Origin: Adenophora triphylla var. japonica
Taxonomy: Eukaryota > Streptophyta > Magnoliopsida > Asterales > Campanulaceae
NCBI GenBank assembly: GCA_022495995.1
Contig: JAFEMH010004903.1
Location: forward strand, 1 to 64,000
Direction: 5' to 3'
Length of the DNA stretch: 64,000 nucleotides
Below the pieces are notes generated by a model. That model had not been told where the DNA came from and ran no database searches. It worked only from the letters and a program-made list of their open reading frames with translations. Positions 21,607 through 34,288 of the stretch are shown here, in pieces; position 1 is the first letter of the stretch; each line of letters begins with the position of its first letter. Position numbers and translations under genes: made by a program.

Positions 21607-21611
21607 TATCC
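21607..21611. repeat. Target-site duplication TATCC (left)
   Basis: Repeated at 23042-23046. Removing the 1,430-bp insert and one copy restores the continuous copia RT frame. Confidence 0.95.
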
Positions 21612-23041
21612 TGTTGGGTATGCATACTTTAACCCTCATTACCTTAGCTTTAATTTGATTGATACCATAACCTCATCTATATTTTCTGGACTTTAGGCCT
21701 ATATGTAATGAAGCTTATACTTCAATTTTTTAGTACAAGTCTAATTTATAGAATAGGATTACTTAGGCTTGAAGACTGGCACAAATGCATTGGATATAAG
21801 ATTTCAAGTCAAGAGGTTTTGAAATCATGCAAAACCGCAGTGCTACTGCAAACCTCATGAATGAAATCGCACTAAGCAAACCTTTTAAGCAAACCTCAAC
21901 ATGAAACCGCACTTTGCAAACCGCAAGGCAAACCTCATCTGTGAGACCGCACTTCGTATACCACATCTCACCAATCTCATCCAATGATTGAAGACTTGAA
22001 TAAATAGTACCATCTTTGATTGATTGATCCACGTCAGCAACGTTGAGTTAACTACGAGTTCAATCAATGTATATAACGGTCACTCTGAGTTTTAAGAGAA
22101 TTTTAAAAGGTGACAGGTGTCCTTCATTCCAGAATGCCACATGAGGTCCGTACAACCTTATCAACAACTTCTGAACAAAAGCACAAAGTGGACACGTGAT
22201 GCAATCAGACCGCGCCAGCACTGTAATTGCAACAGATGTTACAAATGGCTACTTTTTGGTGTATCATTTGAAGATTGCTTGAGAATATTCATTTGAGAGA
22301 GTCCTCTGAATATTTGAATAAATTTCCAGATTTCCAGAATCCTTTGAATCTTCATCTTCAAACCTTCATAGCTTCATGAACAAATTTCCAAGCCCAAAAA
22401 TTCAAGCCTTTGTAGCACCAGATTTATTGAGCTCTTAATCATATAGATCTAAATAGCCTTGAATCTTGATAACCATAGACACATACACCTTACTTGATTA
22501 ATCACATAGATTAAATCATTTGAGATACACCGGTTATAGTATTGTATTTGCTTCATTGTTTAGATTTTAGATTTGAGTTTGATTCTTGTAACCTTGTAAT
22601 ATCTCTCATCATCTAATACAAAATATAGTATTTAGAAAATCTAAGACTAACCATCTTTGTAGTGGACGTAGATCATTTATGATTGAATCACTCCAAATCT
22701 TGTTTTTTTTTTTAATTTGTGCATTTTCTTTATTGTTTATAGTTCAAACTAATTTGTCTTATCTGTTTGATCTTAATAGGTTTACCAGATTTGTGAATTG
22801 TGTTTAAAGTAATTATTGTCAAACCTCATTTTATTATTTTCTAAACCTCACTATCAAACCTCACTTTGTTAGTTAGAAATTTCGTTGTTCATTTTACAAA
22901 CCTCACTTGCGGTTTTGATACAGTGCAAGAGTGGTTTTGTAAGCAAGATGTTTATTTGCAAAAAGGGTTGAAAAAATTGTAACAGCTATTCACCCCCCCT
23001 CTAGCTATTTTTCACCCTTGTTACCTCGTTCGGGACAAACA
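21612..23041 (+). mobile_element. Solo LTR (Ty1/copia type) inserted in copia RT
   Basis: 1,430 bp, TGTTGGGTATGC...GGGACAAACA, flanked by TATCC. TATATAA at about 22071 is a candidate TATA box on the + strand. Near the 3' end is ATTCACCCCCCCTCTAG, a sequence I recall near the ends of Sirevirus-like copia LTRs; that orients it +. There is no internal region and no second LTR, so it is a product of LTR-LTR recombination. A truncated inverted relative is at 8683-9242. Confidence 0.9.
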
Positions 23042-23046
23042 TATCC

Positions 23047-23816
23047 ATTTCAAGGGATCTGACCATCATTGGTGTGCTAAGTGGATGATATTTGTCCATA
23101 TGAAATCTTTCTAGTACCTTCTTCACGTATGTAGACTGGTATACAAAAATTCCTTTAGGGATATGCTCAATTTGTAAGCCAAGACAAAATTTAGGTTTAC
23201 CCAATTCTTTCATCTCAAATTCTGCATTCAAGTATGAGCGTGCTTCTTCAATTTCTTTGGGTGTTCCCATTATATTTATATCATCAATGTAGATTGATAT
23301 AATGTATAATCCATTTTGTGTCTTATTTATAAATATGCAAGAACATACATCATTGTTTTGATATCCCTTTTTCAAAAGGAATTCACTTAGTCGGTTATAC
23401 CACATTCTACCAGACTGTTTTAGGTCGTAAGATGACCTTTGTAATTTTATCTTGTATTCGTTGCGATTTTCATTTTGCTTTATATTGGGAACTTCAAGTT
23501 ATTCAATATGTATATCAGCATCCAATGACCCATATAGATATGCGGTTACCACATCCATTAACTGCATTTCTAAATCCTCACATTCTATCAAGGATATTAT
23601 GTAGTGAAATGTAATGCCATACATTACAAGAGAATATGATTGGTCAAAGTCAATACTAGGTTTTTGTGAAAAACCTTGAGCTACTAATCTTTCTTCATAT
23701 ATTACAACCTCATTGTTTTCATTTCTTTTTTGTACGAACTCCCATTTGTATCTTATATGGATAACATTTCGAGGTGTACGGACTACTGGTTTAAACACTT
23801 TTCTTTTATTCAGCAA
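23047..23816 (-). pseudogene. pol: Copia reverse transcriptase
   Basis: On the - strand: WEFVQKRNENNEVVIYEERL, VAQGFSQKPSIDFDQSYS, QLMDVVTAYLYGSLD (23816-23499), then in another frame CSCIFINKTQN and YIDDINIMGTPKE (YxDD motif), FEMKELGKPKFCLGLQIE and HPLSTPMMVRSLEMD, where the solo LTR interrupts. At least one frameshift lies between the two pieces (about 23410-23500). Confidence 0.9.
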
Positions 23817-24009
23817 TTTAAGCTCAACCTCTATTACTTCTTTTCATTTTACCCAATTTGAACGCTTTCGACATTCTGACATTGATTTGGGTTTTGGATC
23901 CACATTGTCGTTGTAGACAGTATGAGCAATTATAGGGGTAAATACATTATTGATAACCATAATATTTCTTATATAGGTTTCTCCCATATTTATGCAATTC
24001 ATTGCAACT

Positions 24010-25331
24010 TCTATATTTACATCAACCTAATCATCATCATTTGGTAGTTCTGTAATCGCGGAATGAATATTTGGTACATTTGCATATGCATTAGGATTTT
24101 CGTCTGCAGAACGATCATTTTCAGGAGGCTTTTGTGGCAACAATATTTCCTTGCTACATTTTGTTTTTCGTGGATTTCTATCTTTCGTACCGATAGGTCT
24201 CCCTCACTTCTGACGTTGGGGATCAATAGTAGATATACTTGATTTAGGGATTTCCACCCTTTGTGCTGAATTTCTTGCAGGTACATGCGATTTAACCACA
24301 CCTTTATGATCAGTAAAAGCATCTAGTAGATTGTTTGCCAATTGTTGTAATTTAACAATCTTTTGAACTTCTAGTTCAGTTTGACTTGTGCGTGTATCCA
24401 TATATTTAAGCTATTCGGTATTCCATATGATTTCCCGAAATTCATTCAGTTTTGAGCTTTTATCGCCCCTTAATGCCGAGAACTGCTCTTTATTGAATAT
24501 GCAATCAGCAAATCAGGCAGTAAATTGATCTCCTGTCAAGGGGTGTAGGTATTTAATAATATATGGAGACTCATAGACAACATATATACCTAGCATTCTT
24601 TGTGGTCCCATGGAGGTACGTTTTGGTGGAGATATAGGAACAAAAACTGCACAACCATAAATTCTTAGATGTGAAATGTTGGGCTATTTACCACACTCCA
24701 ACTGCAAAGGGGAATATTCATGGTATGCAGTTGGGCGAAAATGAATAAGAGCCGTTTCATGCAATACTGCATGCCCTCAACATGATGGAGGTAAGTTGGA
24801 ATTTTGTAACAATGGTCTGGCGATTAATTTAGTACATTTAATTAACGATTCAGCTAGACCATTTTGAGTGTGAACATAAGGGAGTGGATGCTCCACTTCG
24901 ATTCCCAATACCATACAATAATCATCAAAAGTCTTTAATGTAAATTCACCGGCATTATCCATTCTAATGGATCTTACTTGATTATCAGGAAATTGTGCTC
25001 TAAGTTCAATGATTTTTGCAATCAACTTAGCAAACGTATAGTTTCTAGTTGATAATAAACATACATGACTCCATCGAGTTGATGCATCAATATAGATCAT
25101 GAAATATCAAAATGGTTCTGATGATGGATGGATTGGTTCACATATATCTCCATGAATCTGTTCAAGGAATTTAAAATACTCAATTCCAACTTTAGTAAGA
25201 GAAGGTCTTATAATAAGCTTCCCCTTTGGACAAGCTTCACAAATGAACATGGGAAGGTTATTAGTTGGCATATTATGCCCAATAGAATTAGTGATAATTC
25301 GACGTATCATATTTTGTACAGGGTGTCCCAA
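24010..25331 (-). pseudogene. pol: Copia integrase region
   Basis: On the - strand from 25331: GHPVQNMIRRIITNS, CEACPKGKLI and FKFLEQIHGDICEPIHP (GAG pre-integrase and zinc region), then the integrase core MIYIDASTRWSHVCLLSTRN, SIRMDNAGEFTLKTFDDYC and VEHPLPYVHTQNGLAESLIK (25100-24777), containing the D...D..E residues except for local changes. Beyond 24770 only scattered matches are seen down to about 24010. Frame breaks occur at 25105 and several later places. Confidence 0.85.
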
Positions 25332-25865
25332 ACGACTATGTCATAGTTTTAAAAAAAATTGGATCCTTAAACTTTAAACTCATAGCAACATGATTATTAG
25401 GGAATCAAACGTATTTATAATATAACCCTATGGACAGAGAAGCAAGTTTCTCAACAATATGTTTTTGACATCCTTTCGATCGAGTCATGAGTAAATACTC
25501 TTTTTTATCTTATGTTGTGGTTTCAATGTGAAAATCATTCGATCGAATGACTTTAATATTTAGGAGAGTACGCTTAAATTGAGGATACAAAATATCATCA
25601 TGTATCACTAATTATGTTCCCATATGAAGAGTTATTGAAGCTATTACAGAACAAATTATTAGAACATTATCATAGGCAATTGTAGTGACACTCTCTTTTT
25701 TCTCAACAAGGGTGTCAAAAAAATTATATCCTTCAGTATAGTGTGAGTAGTTGCACTGTCTACCAAGCATAAATCATTCATGTTCTTCATATTTTGTAAT
25801 TCAAAGTTTCACGTTATTCTAAAAAAATGTATAAGATGACTGATAATAAATTATGAAGAAAAAGA

Positions 25866-25927
25866 TTTAAAATTAAACATACTTGATTGATCACACTTAA
25901 AATTAAACATACTTGATTGATCACACT
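25866..25927. repeat. 31-bp tandem duplication
   Basis: TTAAAATTAAACATACTTGA, then TTGATCACAC, occurs twice in direct succession inside the copia gag/pre-integrase region. Confidence 0.85.
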
Positions 25928-25939
25928 TAGGAAGATTCA

Positions 25940-26890
25940 CATGGGTACTGGTGGAAGGTTCTTTATTCATGTTATCACCTTGATGGACAAAATTTGTCTC
26001 AATGCCTTTGCCCTTCTTTTTAATTGACTCTTTATAGAGTTTGGCAAAGTGTTCCGACGTTCAACAAGTTTTTGCCCAATGCCTTTTTCATACCACAATG
26101 AAAACATATAGTTTCCGTACTTTTAGTTTCAATATTTGGTTTCTTTGATTGCTTCTCTGTATTATATTCTCTTTTCCATTTCAGGTTTCTAGAGAAGTGG
26201 CAATCATTTTGGGGATGATGATTATAATTTATCCCCCTTCCTTAGCCTCTCTCTCAGCCTTGACCTCGACCACGTCCGTGCCAAGAGTTATTACGCTCAC
26301 TCGCATTCGCTTCAGGGAATGGAGCGAAAGCAGTTGGTCGAATCTCATGATTCTTTCACAAAATTTTATTATTTTGTTCAGCCACGAGGAGACAAGAGAT
26401 TAACTTAGAGTATTTCGTGAAACCCATCTCTCGATACTGTTATTGTAGTACCAAACTTGAGGCATGGAAAGAGGAGAACATTTTTTCCATCATCATCTCT
26501 TCGGTCACTTTTTCATCGCACGTCTTGAGTTGTGATGTTGTTCTAAACATCATGAAGTTTTACTCACTTACGGTTTAAAAGTCCTGAAACCGTAAATGGA
26601 TCCAATCATATTGTGCTTTTTAGAGAATGATTGCCCTTAAATGGTCAAATCGTTATTTTAGATTTTCCCAAAATTCGTATGAATCCTCTAAAGTTAGGTA
26701 CTCCATTTTTAGTTGTTCGTGATTATGGCGTCGGAAAATGCTCATTAATTGCATTAGCATTCTTGTGTTTTGTAGGCTTGCTTACAAATTCAATAGTATG
26801 ATCAAGTTTCTCATAAGCAAATTGATATCTGTAACGCATATCAAGTAATTACTGCCAGTGATGTCCAAGGGTACAAAGTGATGTTTTGCC
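25940..26890 (-). pseudogene. gag: Copia gag remnant
   Basis: On the - strand the start near 26885 reads like HHFVPLDI.G.NYL, resembling the 'K.EFVALDISGNNYLSW' start of copia gag. It is badly frameshifted to about 25940. No zinc knuckle could be read with confidence. The position (5' of integrase) supports gag. Confidence 0.55.
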
Positions 26891-27870
26891 TGATTTTCAT
26901 TGAATTATAAAATGAAACACATATATTAATATATAGTATTATTTTTTAAAAGAAATCATAAAATTCTAATAGATATAAACACAATGATAACTATATTCCA
27001 AATAATATTATTATTTCTAACATTAAATAAATAAAATAAAGACTCGTAACATACATCTCAAAATCTCTTGGTTTATACTCTGCTGAAAATACTAACATTG
27101 TGTACCTAAAACTACTATTATAAGCAGTATCAAAAGTACGTTCACCATTTTGAATTAGAAGATGTAAGATCAGAGAGTTATATGAAATTTTGGAAAATAT
27201 CGATAAAATGTGAGTGAAGTGTGGTGATAATTATAGTAAAAATATCATTTATATCCGTTAACTAGTCGTTTAAAATAGTCATTTAGATTATTTTTATTTT
27301 GTTTATTATATTTATATATTTAATTAAACAAATTTAATCCAAGTTAAATATCAAAGTAGTTATTTATAAAACTATAAATATAATGTGAATCAAGTGTTAA
27401 ATAATTAAATCATTGTAGTATAAAAACACTGCAAATTTATTAATATACTAAACAAATAATACAAGCACACAACTTGCACATACTTTTAGCACACACACCT
27501 TTTTCCACATAGCTTTTGACTTTATGTGTGTCTTTTTATTTATTTATTTTTTTTTTCATTGTCATTTTGTAGAAAAATTTCAACACATCCTCTGGATGGA
27601 AAGAGGAAAATTATTTGAACAAGCATGTTCAATATGAATGTTAGCATTTTTATGAAATCAAATTACAATATTCACCCTTTCTCTTAGGAGGTTTCTCTTG
27701 AATAGCCCTTTAAAAAAAATAAAAGGTTCATATTGTATCATCTACCACTATCTGTTTTTTTAGTGAAAATTCGATAAAAGAGATTAGATAAATATTGTAA
27801 CAAGTATAAAAATATATTTAGTATATACCTTGAAGTTATTTTTCCATCAATCGTTATATACATGTGATGC
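26891..27870. other. AT-rich non-coding interval
   Basis: No gene seen. It should hold the 5' LTR and PBS of the copia element, but I find neither a TGTTGTAAATAATTGATG start nor a clear TGGTATCAGAG, so that end appears lost or strongly diverged. It ends at the left LTR of the next element. Confidence 0.5.
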
Positions 27871-28524
27871 TGCAGGAATTGTGCTTATCAATCTTCCTCC
27901 ACGTGGCAGGACTGATCACCTGGCTCCTTGACCTGAAATCAGAACCCACGACTAGCCGGATGTGTCTCCGGCGAAGACGCTCGGGCGTGAGAGTAAGATC
28001 ACAGTTGTATAAAGCTCAAAATGTATTGAATAATGAACTCAGAATACAAAATGGCAGTTACCCCTCACCGTTTGGTAGTGATGAAGTATTTATAGACAAG
28101 AGTGATGTATTTTGGGGAGGCGACATGTGCTCCGTGATTGTAGCGGCAGTTACTTGATTGTGGGAACGTGTCTATAACGGCCCCTGATTTGTAGGGATGT
28201 GGTTATGAGAATTGTTCAACCAAATACGCCGGCAAGTGTTAGGTCGTCATTTGTTGATTTAGGTCGAGGTCGCCACTCGTGGAATGGTCGACCTGACTGT
28301 CGGGTAGAGCATGGTTCGTACCCGAATTGTGATATGGATCATGAGGTCGGACTAAGTTGGGCCTGGGACCCGATAGGTCGGTCCACGGGTTTAGTCGATC
28401 GATACAAGAGATGGGCTTTGGGCCTTGTTCTGATTGGGTCAGCCTCATTGAGAATGTCATGGTCAAGGCCGCTTGTGATTGGGCTTTGCTTGCTTAGCCC
28501 ATCTTGACACTTTTGGTATGTTCA
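27871..28524 (-). repeat. Tat-element 3' LTR
   Basis: Pairs with 39279-39940. On the - strand it begins TGAACATACCAAAAGTGTCA. It includes GAAGTATTTATAG-type sequence near 28085-28097 and a diverged end (CAATTCCTGCA instead of CAATTCCTGACA). Confidence 0.9.
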
Positions 28525-28538
28525 GTGGCCCCCAACTT
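28525..28538 (-). promoter_or_regulatory. Tat-element polypurine tract
   Basis: AAGTTGGGGGCCAC on the - strand immediately before the LTR start TGAACATACC. Confidence 0.8.
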
Positions 28539-29007
28539 TCGAGTGGACTCCGTCGACTTGGAAGTTAAGAAGATCTTTGATGAGAATTATTTTACTCGCA
28601 GGTCGATACTCGTTCTGAGGTATGGTCGACTTTTGATGACGTGGCACCATCCTGATCGTTGGCGATGAACGGTAGGAGATGAAGGAGCGCCGATTTTAGT
28701 AATGATTGCAATTCTGACGCTTGGAACTCCTTCTCGAAAACTGCTTCAGCTTTTAATTTTGGAAAATTCATTTCTATTTTCTTTTCCCCTTCCAGATTTA
28801 GGAAAATAGAAATAATCAGTCTTCCTCTCAAATTCGAATTCTTACCGTTTTCAAACTCCTCTTCTCCGGCGACAATCACGGAATTGCAGCAAAACTTAAA
28901 CTCAGTTCTCGGCTTCAGCAACGAACTCCCTTTCTGCAATCAATTAAGGTATTTCCCTTGTATGTTTGCTTTAGGGTTTTGATTTCTGCTTTTGTGTTTA
29001 ATTCCGC

Positions 29008-32000
29008 CATGGCTAGGACCTTTAGTAGTGAACCAGGAGCTTGGTACGGGTATTGCACTGTTAACCGTAGAGTATGCAAGCACATAAACGGGGGATGGAG
29101 AGAGATGTCATTAAGCGAGTGTGCCTCTATCTTGACCAGGTGGGAGTTGAACTTTAGTGAAATAGGGCTGCTGGGCCAGGTGGAGAAATTGAAAATGTGG
29201 TGATTGACGACTCAAATGTTGTCGCTTTTCATCTATTTCATGAATTGCTTGATCATATCACTTTGTTTTATGTTAGGGATGTCCACAAACCTTCTTTCCT
29301 TAGGAACAGAATAGGTTTTCCAGGGGAATTTAGGTCGCCCTTAGGTAGGTCGACTGAATGTGATCATAGGACTGACTCCCCTGTTTCTCCTTCTTCTTGT
29401 ACAGATATGACAACTCAAGAAGGAAATGCCGCTTCGACCTCTTCTGGCCCCCGAATTGTGGATGCGTTTGGCTCCTCTGTTGTACCGGGGGAGAACGAGA
29501 GAGGATATATACCAAAGAGGCCTCTTCGAGGAAAGAAAAATATGGAGTCCCGATACAACATGGTTTATGATTTCGTGGAGTAAGTAGAGTGGATTATAGG
29601 ATAACCATCCTTAGTAAGGCGGACTTTATGGCCAAGTTCCGTACCGCCTTCACTACCGATACCACTAGGGTGGCCTTCTTTTATGGGACAGCTGAGGCGG
29701 GGTTGAGGTTGCCCTTAGATCCCTTTATCAATGAGTTTCGGAGTGCATGGATGCTCTTCCCCTTCAGCTTGGGGCCAACACTTGCAGAGTACTGGTGTGC
29801 TTTGCCATGGTATGTAGGTTTCTAGGCCATGAACCTTGCATGAGAGTCTTCAAGGAATTTTTCGCTCCAAAGCTCGACAAGGCAGATTGGGGGATTAGTA
29901 CTCCTTCCAAACCCAATTCTCCAAAATTGTTTGCCAACCTTCCCAACAAGCATAGCAGCTGGAATTCCTATGTGGTAGTTGTAGAGAGTAGGATGGGATG
30001 GGAGTTCCCCTTGCCAAATAGTGAGTCTGACACTATTGACGAGGAAAACTACTGGGAGCCTCCATGGCACCAAACCTTGTATAGGAAGTTGTGCGCGTTG
30101 GTCGCGAAAGGGCCCATTAGCTGGGAGGTGTTAGGAACGACCAAGTATAACTACATACAGGCTGGGATGATGCCTGGGGATGGAGTGGTAGAACCCCTTG
30201 TTCCTGTATTGAGAGGCCAGATATATCCGGACTGGGTTACTCATTCCTTGGGTAGGTTGAAGGAGAACTGTCAATTTTGTCAGAAGAAAGAAAATTACTG
30301 CAAAGACCACGGAGAGCATGTTGGTGGTAAGGATTTACTTGACCTGCATTCATTAGCTCATCCATTGTTAACTTGCATAAGTAACTTATCATTGGCACAT
30401 AGCGTTATTTTTAGCTGCATATACAACTCTTAGATCGTCCGTTGTCTGCTCGTATGTAGAACTTAGTTAGCTCGTACATAGAACTATTTCGAATTGCAAC
30501 TCTTTATCAAATTGCCTGCTCGTATGTAGAGTTATTCAATTCGTACATAGAAATTCTTTGAATTGTATCAATTACCTCGTCAATGGTTTACTCGTAGAAC
30601 TGTTTTGAATTGCCGAGCTAACACTTGATTTCTTTGATGTCGTGTAGTTTTAACTCCCGAACAAGAAGCGAATATGGTGCGTATTGTTGGGGTTTCTGAT
30701 AAGAGGAAAGCCAAAAGGGCTCATGGGGCTGCCAATGCTAAGGCGAGCAGAGAGAGAGAAGCTGCTACTAGGAACAATTTGCTCCCGAAGGATGTCGCTG
30801 GAATGATCCCAATGGAAGAGGTCGAGCTGGAAGACCCTTTGCAAAGCGGCACTCAATCCAATGATGCCAATGAAGGAGGTGATGATTCCCACAGTCGGGC
30901 CAGTGGCAAGTCCGAGCTCCGACCCAAATCAAGATGCCAATATGGAGACCTCTCGGAGCCGGGATGGCGGGGCTAGTCCTTTACTGGTCGTCAACGTTGA
31001 TGAAGATGATATGGAGGAAGATGAGGACGATCGTCCTATAAGTTCGAAGAAGAGGTCCCGATCTGAGAAGGGAAAGTCTGTGTCCTCGAGTCAATTGCCT
31101 CCACCAGCCTTCCTTCCTCCCAGTAGGGAGTCTCTGGACGAAAAGATGAAGAGGCTGAGTGATGTTCCTCCGCTGGAAGGGTTTAACAGCTTGAGCCGAC
31201 GCTATCCCGACATGAGCCTGGGCCAAGTGATTGTTAGGAGGGCAATAGATGTCGACCTCCTAGCTCATCTCGCTGATAAGGGGATCACTCCCGAGGAATT
31301 TTCTGCTCGTTCTGGGATGGCTCATAGTGAGGTAACTTGTCATTTTCTCTTTCATTGTAGTTGCTTATCCCCTTACTCGATCCACTCAAATTACGAGCTA
31401 ACACTTCTTCTGTTTCTTTGAAATGCAGAATCTTACGATGGTCGAGCAGGTGAAGAGCTCTTGGAGAGCTTCCATCGAGAGAGAAAAGCAAGCCCTTCAA
31501 GATTACTCCAAAAAGGCTAAAGAGCTTGCGGATTTGAAGGAGAAGTACAACGACCTGGACAATTCATATGAAGCTAATGAGATGGTGAAGACAAAGGCCC
31601 TGTCCGACCTCGAAGCTTCAGAGTCCAAGCTCAAGGAAGTGACTTCAGAAAGGGATGCTGAGCGCCTTGCTCATGAGAGGACGAAGGTTGAGCTTGCCAC
31701 TGTCTCCAAACTTCTTGCCGATAAAGATTCTTTTTTGACAGAGCTTAACGAGGAGCATAACTCAGCTCGAGCTAAGTGGAAGGAGGCTCTGAAGAAGGCT
31801 GGCCCTGATGCTGTGGAGAAGTTCAAGGAGGGAGATGAGTTCTATAATGCCATCGTGGCTAAGGCACAAGACTTTCTCGAGGTTGGGAAGAGGCACATGG
31901 CCCGTCGTGCATTGGTAGATTCAACAGCTACAGTTACCATCGAGCAATTAGCTCGTTGGTTTTCTGAGTCTCAATACGACATGGAAGCTCGCAGGGGTCA

Positions 32001-32265
32001 CTCACTCGTTCCCTATCTTGAAAATGACTTGGCCTTCATTGCCCAAGAGGATGAAGAGGACCATTGTGAGAAGTGGGAAGCTCCCCCTGTTGCTGACAGG
32101 AATTTTGATGTTGTTCTGCAAGAACTTGAGGATGCTGCCACCATGGATGAAGATAATGAACAGGTTTATTCAGAGTCGGGTAAACCCATAGGTCCCCAGC
32201 AACAAGGAGATGTGGAGGGTCGAGCTGCTACTGACGACCAAACTAATTTCGGCCAGGACTCTTAA
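29008..32265 (+). pseudogene. Antisense extra gene of the Tat element (Transposase_28-like plus coiled coil), with introns
   Basis: The coding strand is opposite to gag-pol. Exon 1 includes MTTQEGNAASTSSGPRIVD (29407 on), then SKADFMAKFRTAF, GLRLPLDPFINEF and, after a frameshift, MVCRFLGHEPCMRVFKEFFA: the 'lplhPFi...lg..P....F..ff' pattern of the Pfam Transposase_28 'putative gypsy type transposon' family. Intron 1 is 30327-30647 (GTAAGG...TGTAG). Exon 2 (30648-31331) is acidic and basic-rich with one frameshift. Intron 2 is 31332-31428 (GTAACT...TGCAG). Exon 3 (31429-32265, intact) is a long coiled coil (REKQALQDYSKKAKELADLK) with a 'P...FK.GDEF..AI..KA.DF' block. The start ATG is uncertain (29008 or 29407). 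Breaks at about 29583 and 29825 suggest decay. Its molecular role is not known. Confidence 0.7.
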
Positions 32266-32569
32266 ATTGTTTAGTTGAATTTGTAATGAACAAGCCCCAA
32301 CCAACATTTTTTGTTCTTTTGATTTCTTGAATATTTTGATGCCTTGGCCCTATTTTTTGGGAGGCAAGATACTTTTGTAACTTTATTTTGTCTAAGTCTC
32401 AGCCCGTTTTGGGAGACTTACCTTTATCATAGCTGACCTTATTTATTGCATGTTGTATGCTTTTTTAAAGTAAACGTCGAGCTAGATATAGATAGGATGA
32501 ATGAGTAAACTTGAGCCTAGAGGTGACTTGATCTTTATTTATTTAGTCGACCTCAGACTTGCTTAACTT

Positions 32570-32960
32570 TTTTGTGAATGAGATTGACTATGAGTCGAAC
32601 CTGCTCACACTGCTGAAGCTGACCTAGGGTCTAGCTAATTAGAACAAACTGACTAAGAATCGAGTTTGTTAGAACGAAGTCGACTAAGAGTCGGACCTGT
32701 TAAATGGATAAAGCTGATTAAGAATCGAGCTAATTGGAACAAACTGACTAAGAGTCGAGTTTGTTAGAACGAAGTCGACTAAGAGTCGGACTTGTTAATT
32801 GAACAAAGCTGATTAAGAATCGAGCTAATTAGAACAAACTGACTAAGAGTCGAGTTTGTTAGAACGAAGTCGACTAAGAGTCGGACTTGTTATTTGAACA
32901 AAGCTGATTAAGAATCGAGCTTGTTAAAACGAAGCTGACTAAGAGTCGAGCTTGTTGGGG
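32570..32960. repeat. Tandem array in Tat element
   Basis: Variants of (A)CAAACTGACTAAGAGTCGA, GTTTGTTAGAACGAAGTCGA, CTAAGAGTCGGACTTGTT and AAGCTGATTAAGAATCGAGC alternate, giving a higher-order unit of roughly 95 bp. It lies between the antisense gene end and pol. Confidence 0.85.
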
Positions 32961-33177
32961 TTGTTGTAACACTACGTTTGATCGAATAAACTGTGCTTTT
33001 TATTGAAGTAGGAAACATGTTTACATCAATTTGACACTAGAACTACCACAAACTTGAACTTGGAAACTGAAAACTAAAAGTAGTATTTGATGAGGTGAGT
33101 AGCATGCCAAGGATGTTTCAACTCGTCACCTCCGGGATGAGCTATCATGTAGGTTCCTTCCTTGACGACTCGAGTGA

Positions 33178-34288
33178 CTACATAGGGACCTTCCCAGTTA
33201 GGAGATAGCTTGTTCGCTGGGTCCTTCTACCCGTTGCCTCGATCTTTCTCAACACATAATCTCCAACTTGGAACGACCTTGCCTTGACCTTCTTGTCGTG
33301 ATAGCTCTTAGTTCGCCGCTTGTAGTTGACCATTCGGAGGTAGGTCGTTTCTCGCTTTCTCGTCGATCGTAGATCCAAGTCGATCAACCTATTGGTATCA
33401 TTTTGCTCTTGATCAAAGAAGGTCACTCTAGCGAGAGGGAATCCGAGCTCAACAGTGCCATGGCCTCTCGATCCATAAGTGAGAGCAAAAGGGGTTTCCC
33501 CAGTAGGCCCCCGAGTGGTTGTACGAACCGCCCAAAGAGCAAGGGGAAGTTCGTCCAACCAATTGTTTCGTCGACCTACGAGTCCCGTCTTGAGTGAAGA
33601 TAGAACAAGTTTATTTGCCGCCGCCTTGTCCATTTCCTTGAGGATAGGCGATGAAGATTTCCAATGTTTGATTCCTACTCGATTCATTTCTCGCTTCAAG
33701 GTTTGGGAGAACCGTCAAACCATTGTCGGACACTAACATAGCACGAGGAAAACCAAATCGACACCAAATGAAGTCATGAATAAAGTTGATAGCATTTTCC
33801 TCTCGTGATGCGAGCTAATGGTTTGGCCTCAACCCATTTAGTGAAGTAGTCTATGGCGACGATCACATACTTGCGGTTTCCTCGGGCGGGAGGGAAGGGT
33901 CCAATCGTGTCGACGCCCCACATGTCGAATGGCCAAGCCGCGATCACCGGAGTCCGCTCTGTTGTAGGCACATGGGTAAGTTGGCAAACCTTTGACATTG
34001 ATCACATTGCTGAACAAAGTTGTGAGTGTCGCCTCATGTGTGGCCGCAGTACCCCAAAGTGATTAACTTGTCGCAAGAGTCCCGGCCCCGGTGTCCACCA
34101 CAAATTCCACTATGCACTTCGTGTATCAATAGGGCGACCTCTTGAGGATGGATGCACTTTAGCAATGGTCGAGTATAAGATCTTCCGAACAGGTCGCTCC
34201 TTGAATGACATACCCTGAGCCTTCTTTTGATAGCTCGAGCCTTCTTCTCGTCATCCGGCGGCTCACCACTTTCTAAGTATGCCTTCAT
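33178..34288 (-). pseudogene. pol: Tat-element integrase
   Basis: On the - strand: EEKARAIKRRL-like spacer, CIHPQEVALLIHEVHSGICG with H-H-C-C zinc residues (34288-34034), core [20 protein letters not shown] and [14 protein letters not shown] (33998-33774), then NNWLDELPLALWAVRTTTRG, TGETPFALTYGS and the C-terminal FQVGDYVLRKIEATGRR (33699-33178). The second catalytic Asp region falls at the frame break near 33.7 kb. Several frameshifts. Confidence 0.85.

Noticed and set aside
26149..26403. 84-codon + strand open frame in copia gag region
   Set aside because: A shadow on the opposite strand of decayed copia gag; no family resemblance.
28199..28507. 102-codon + strand open frame in the Tat 3' LTR
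   Set aside because: Lies inside an LTR, and the homologous 5' LTR does not keep the frame open.
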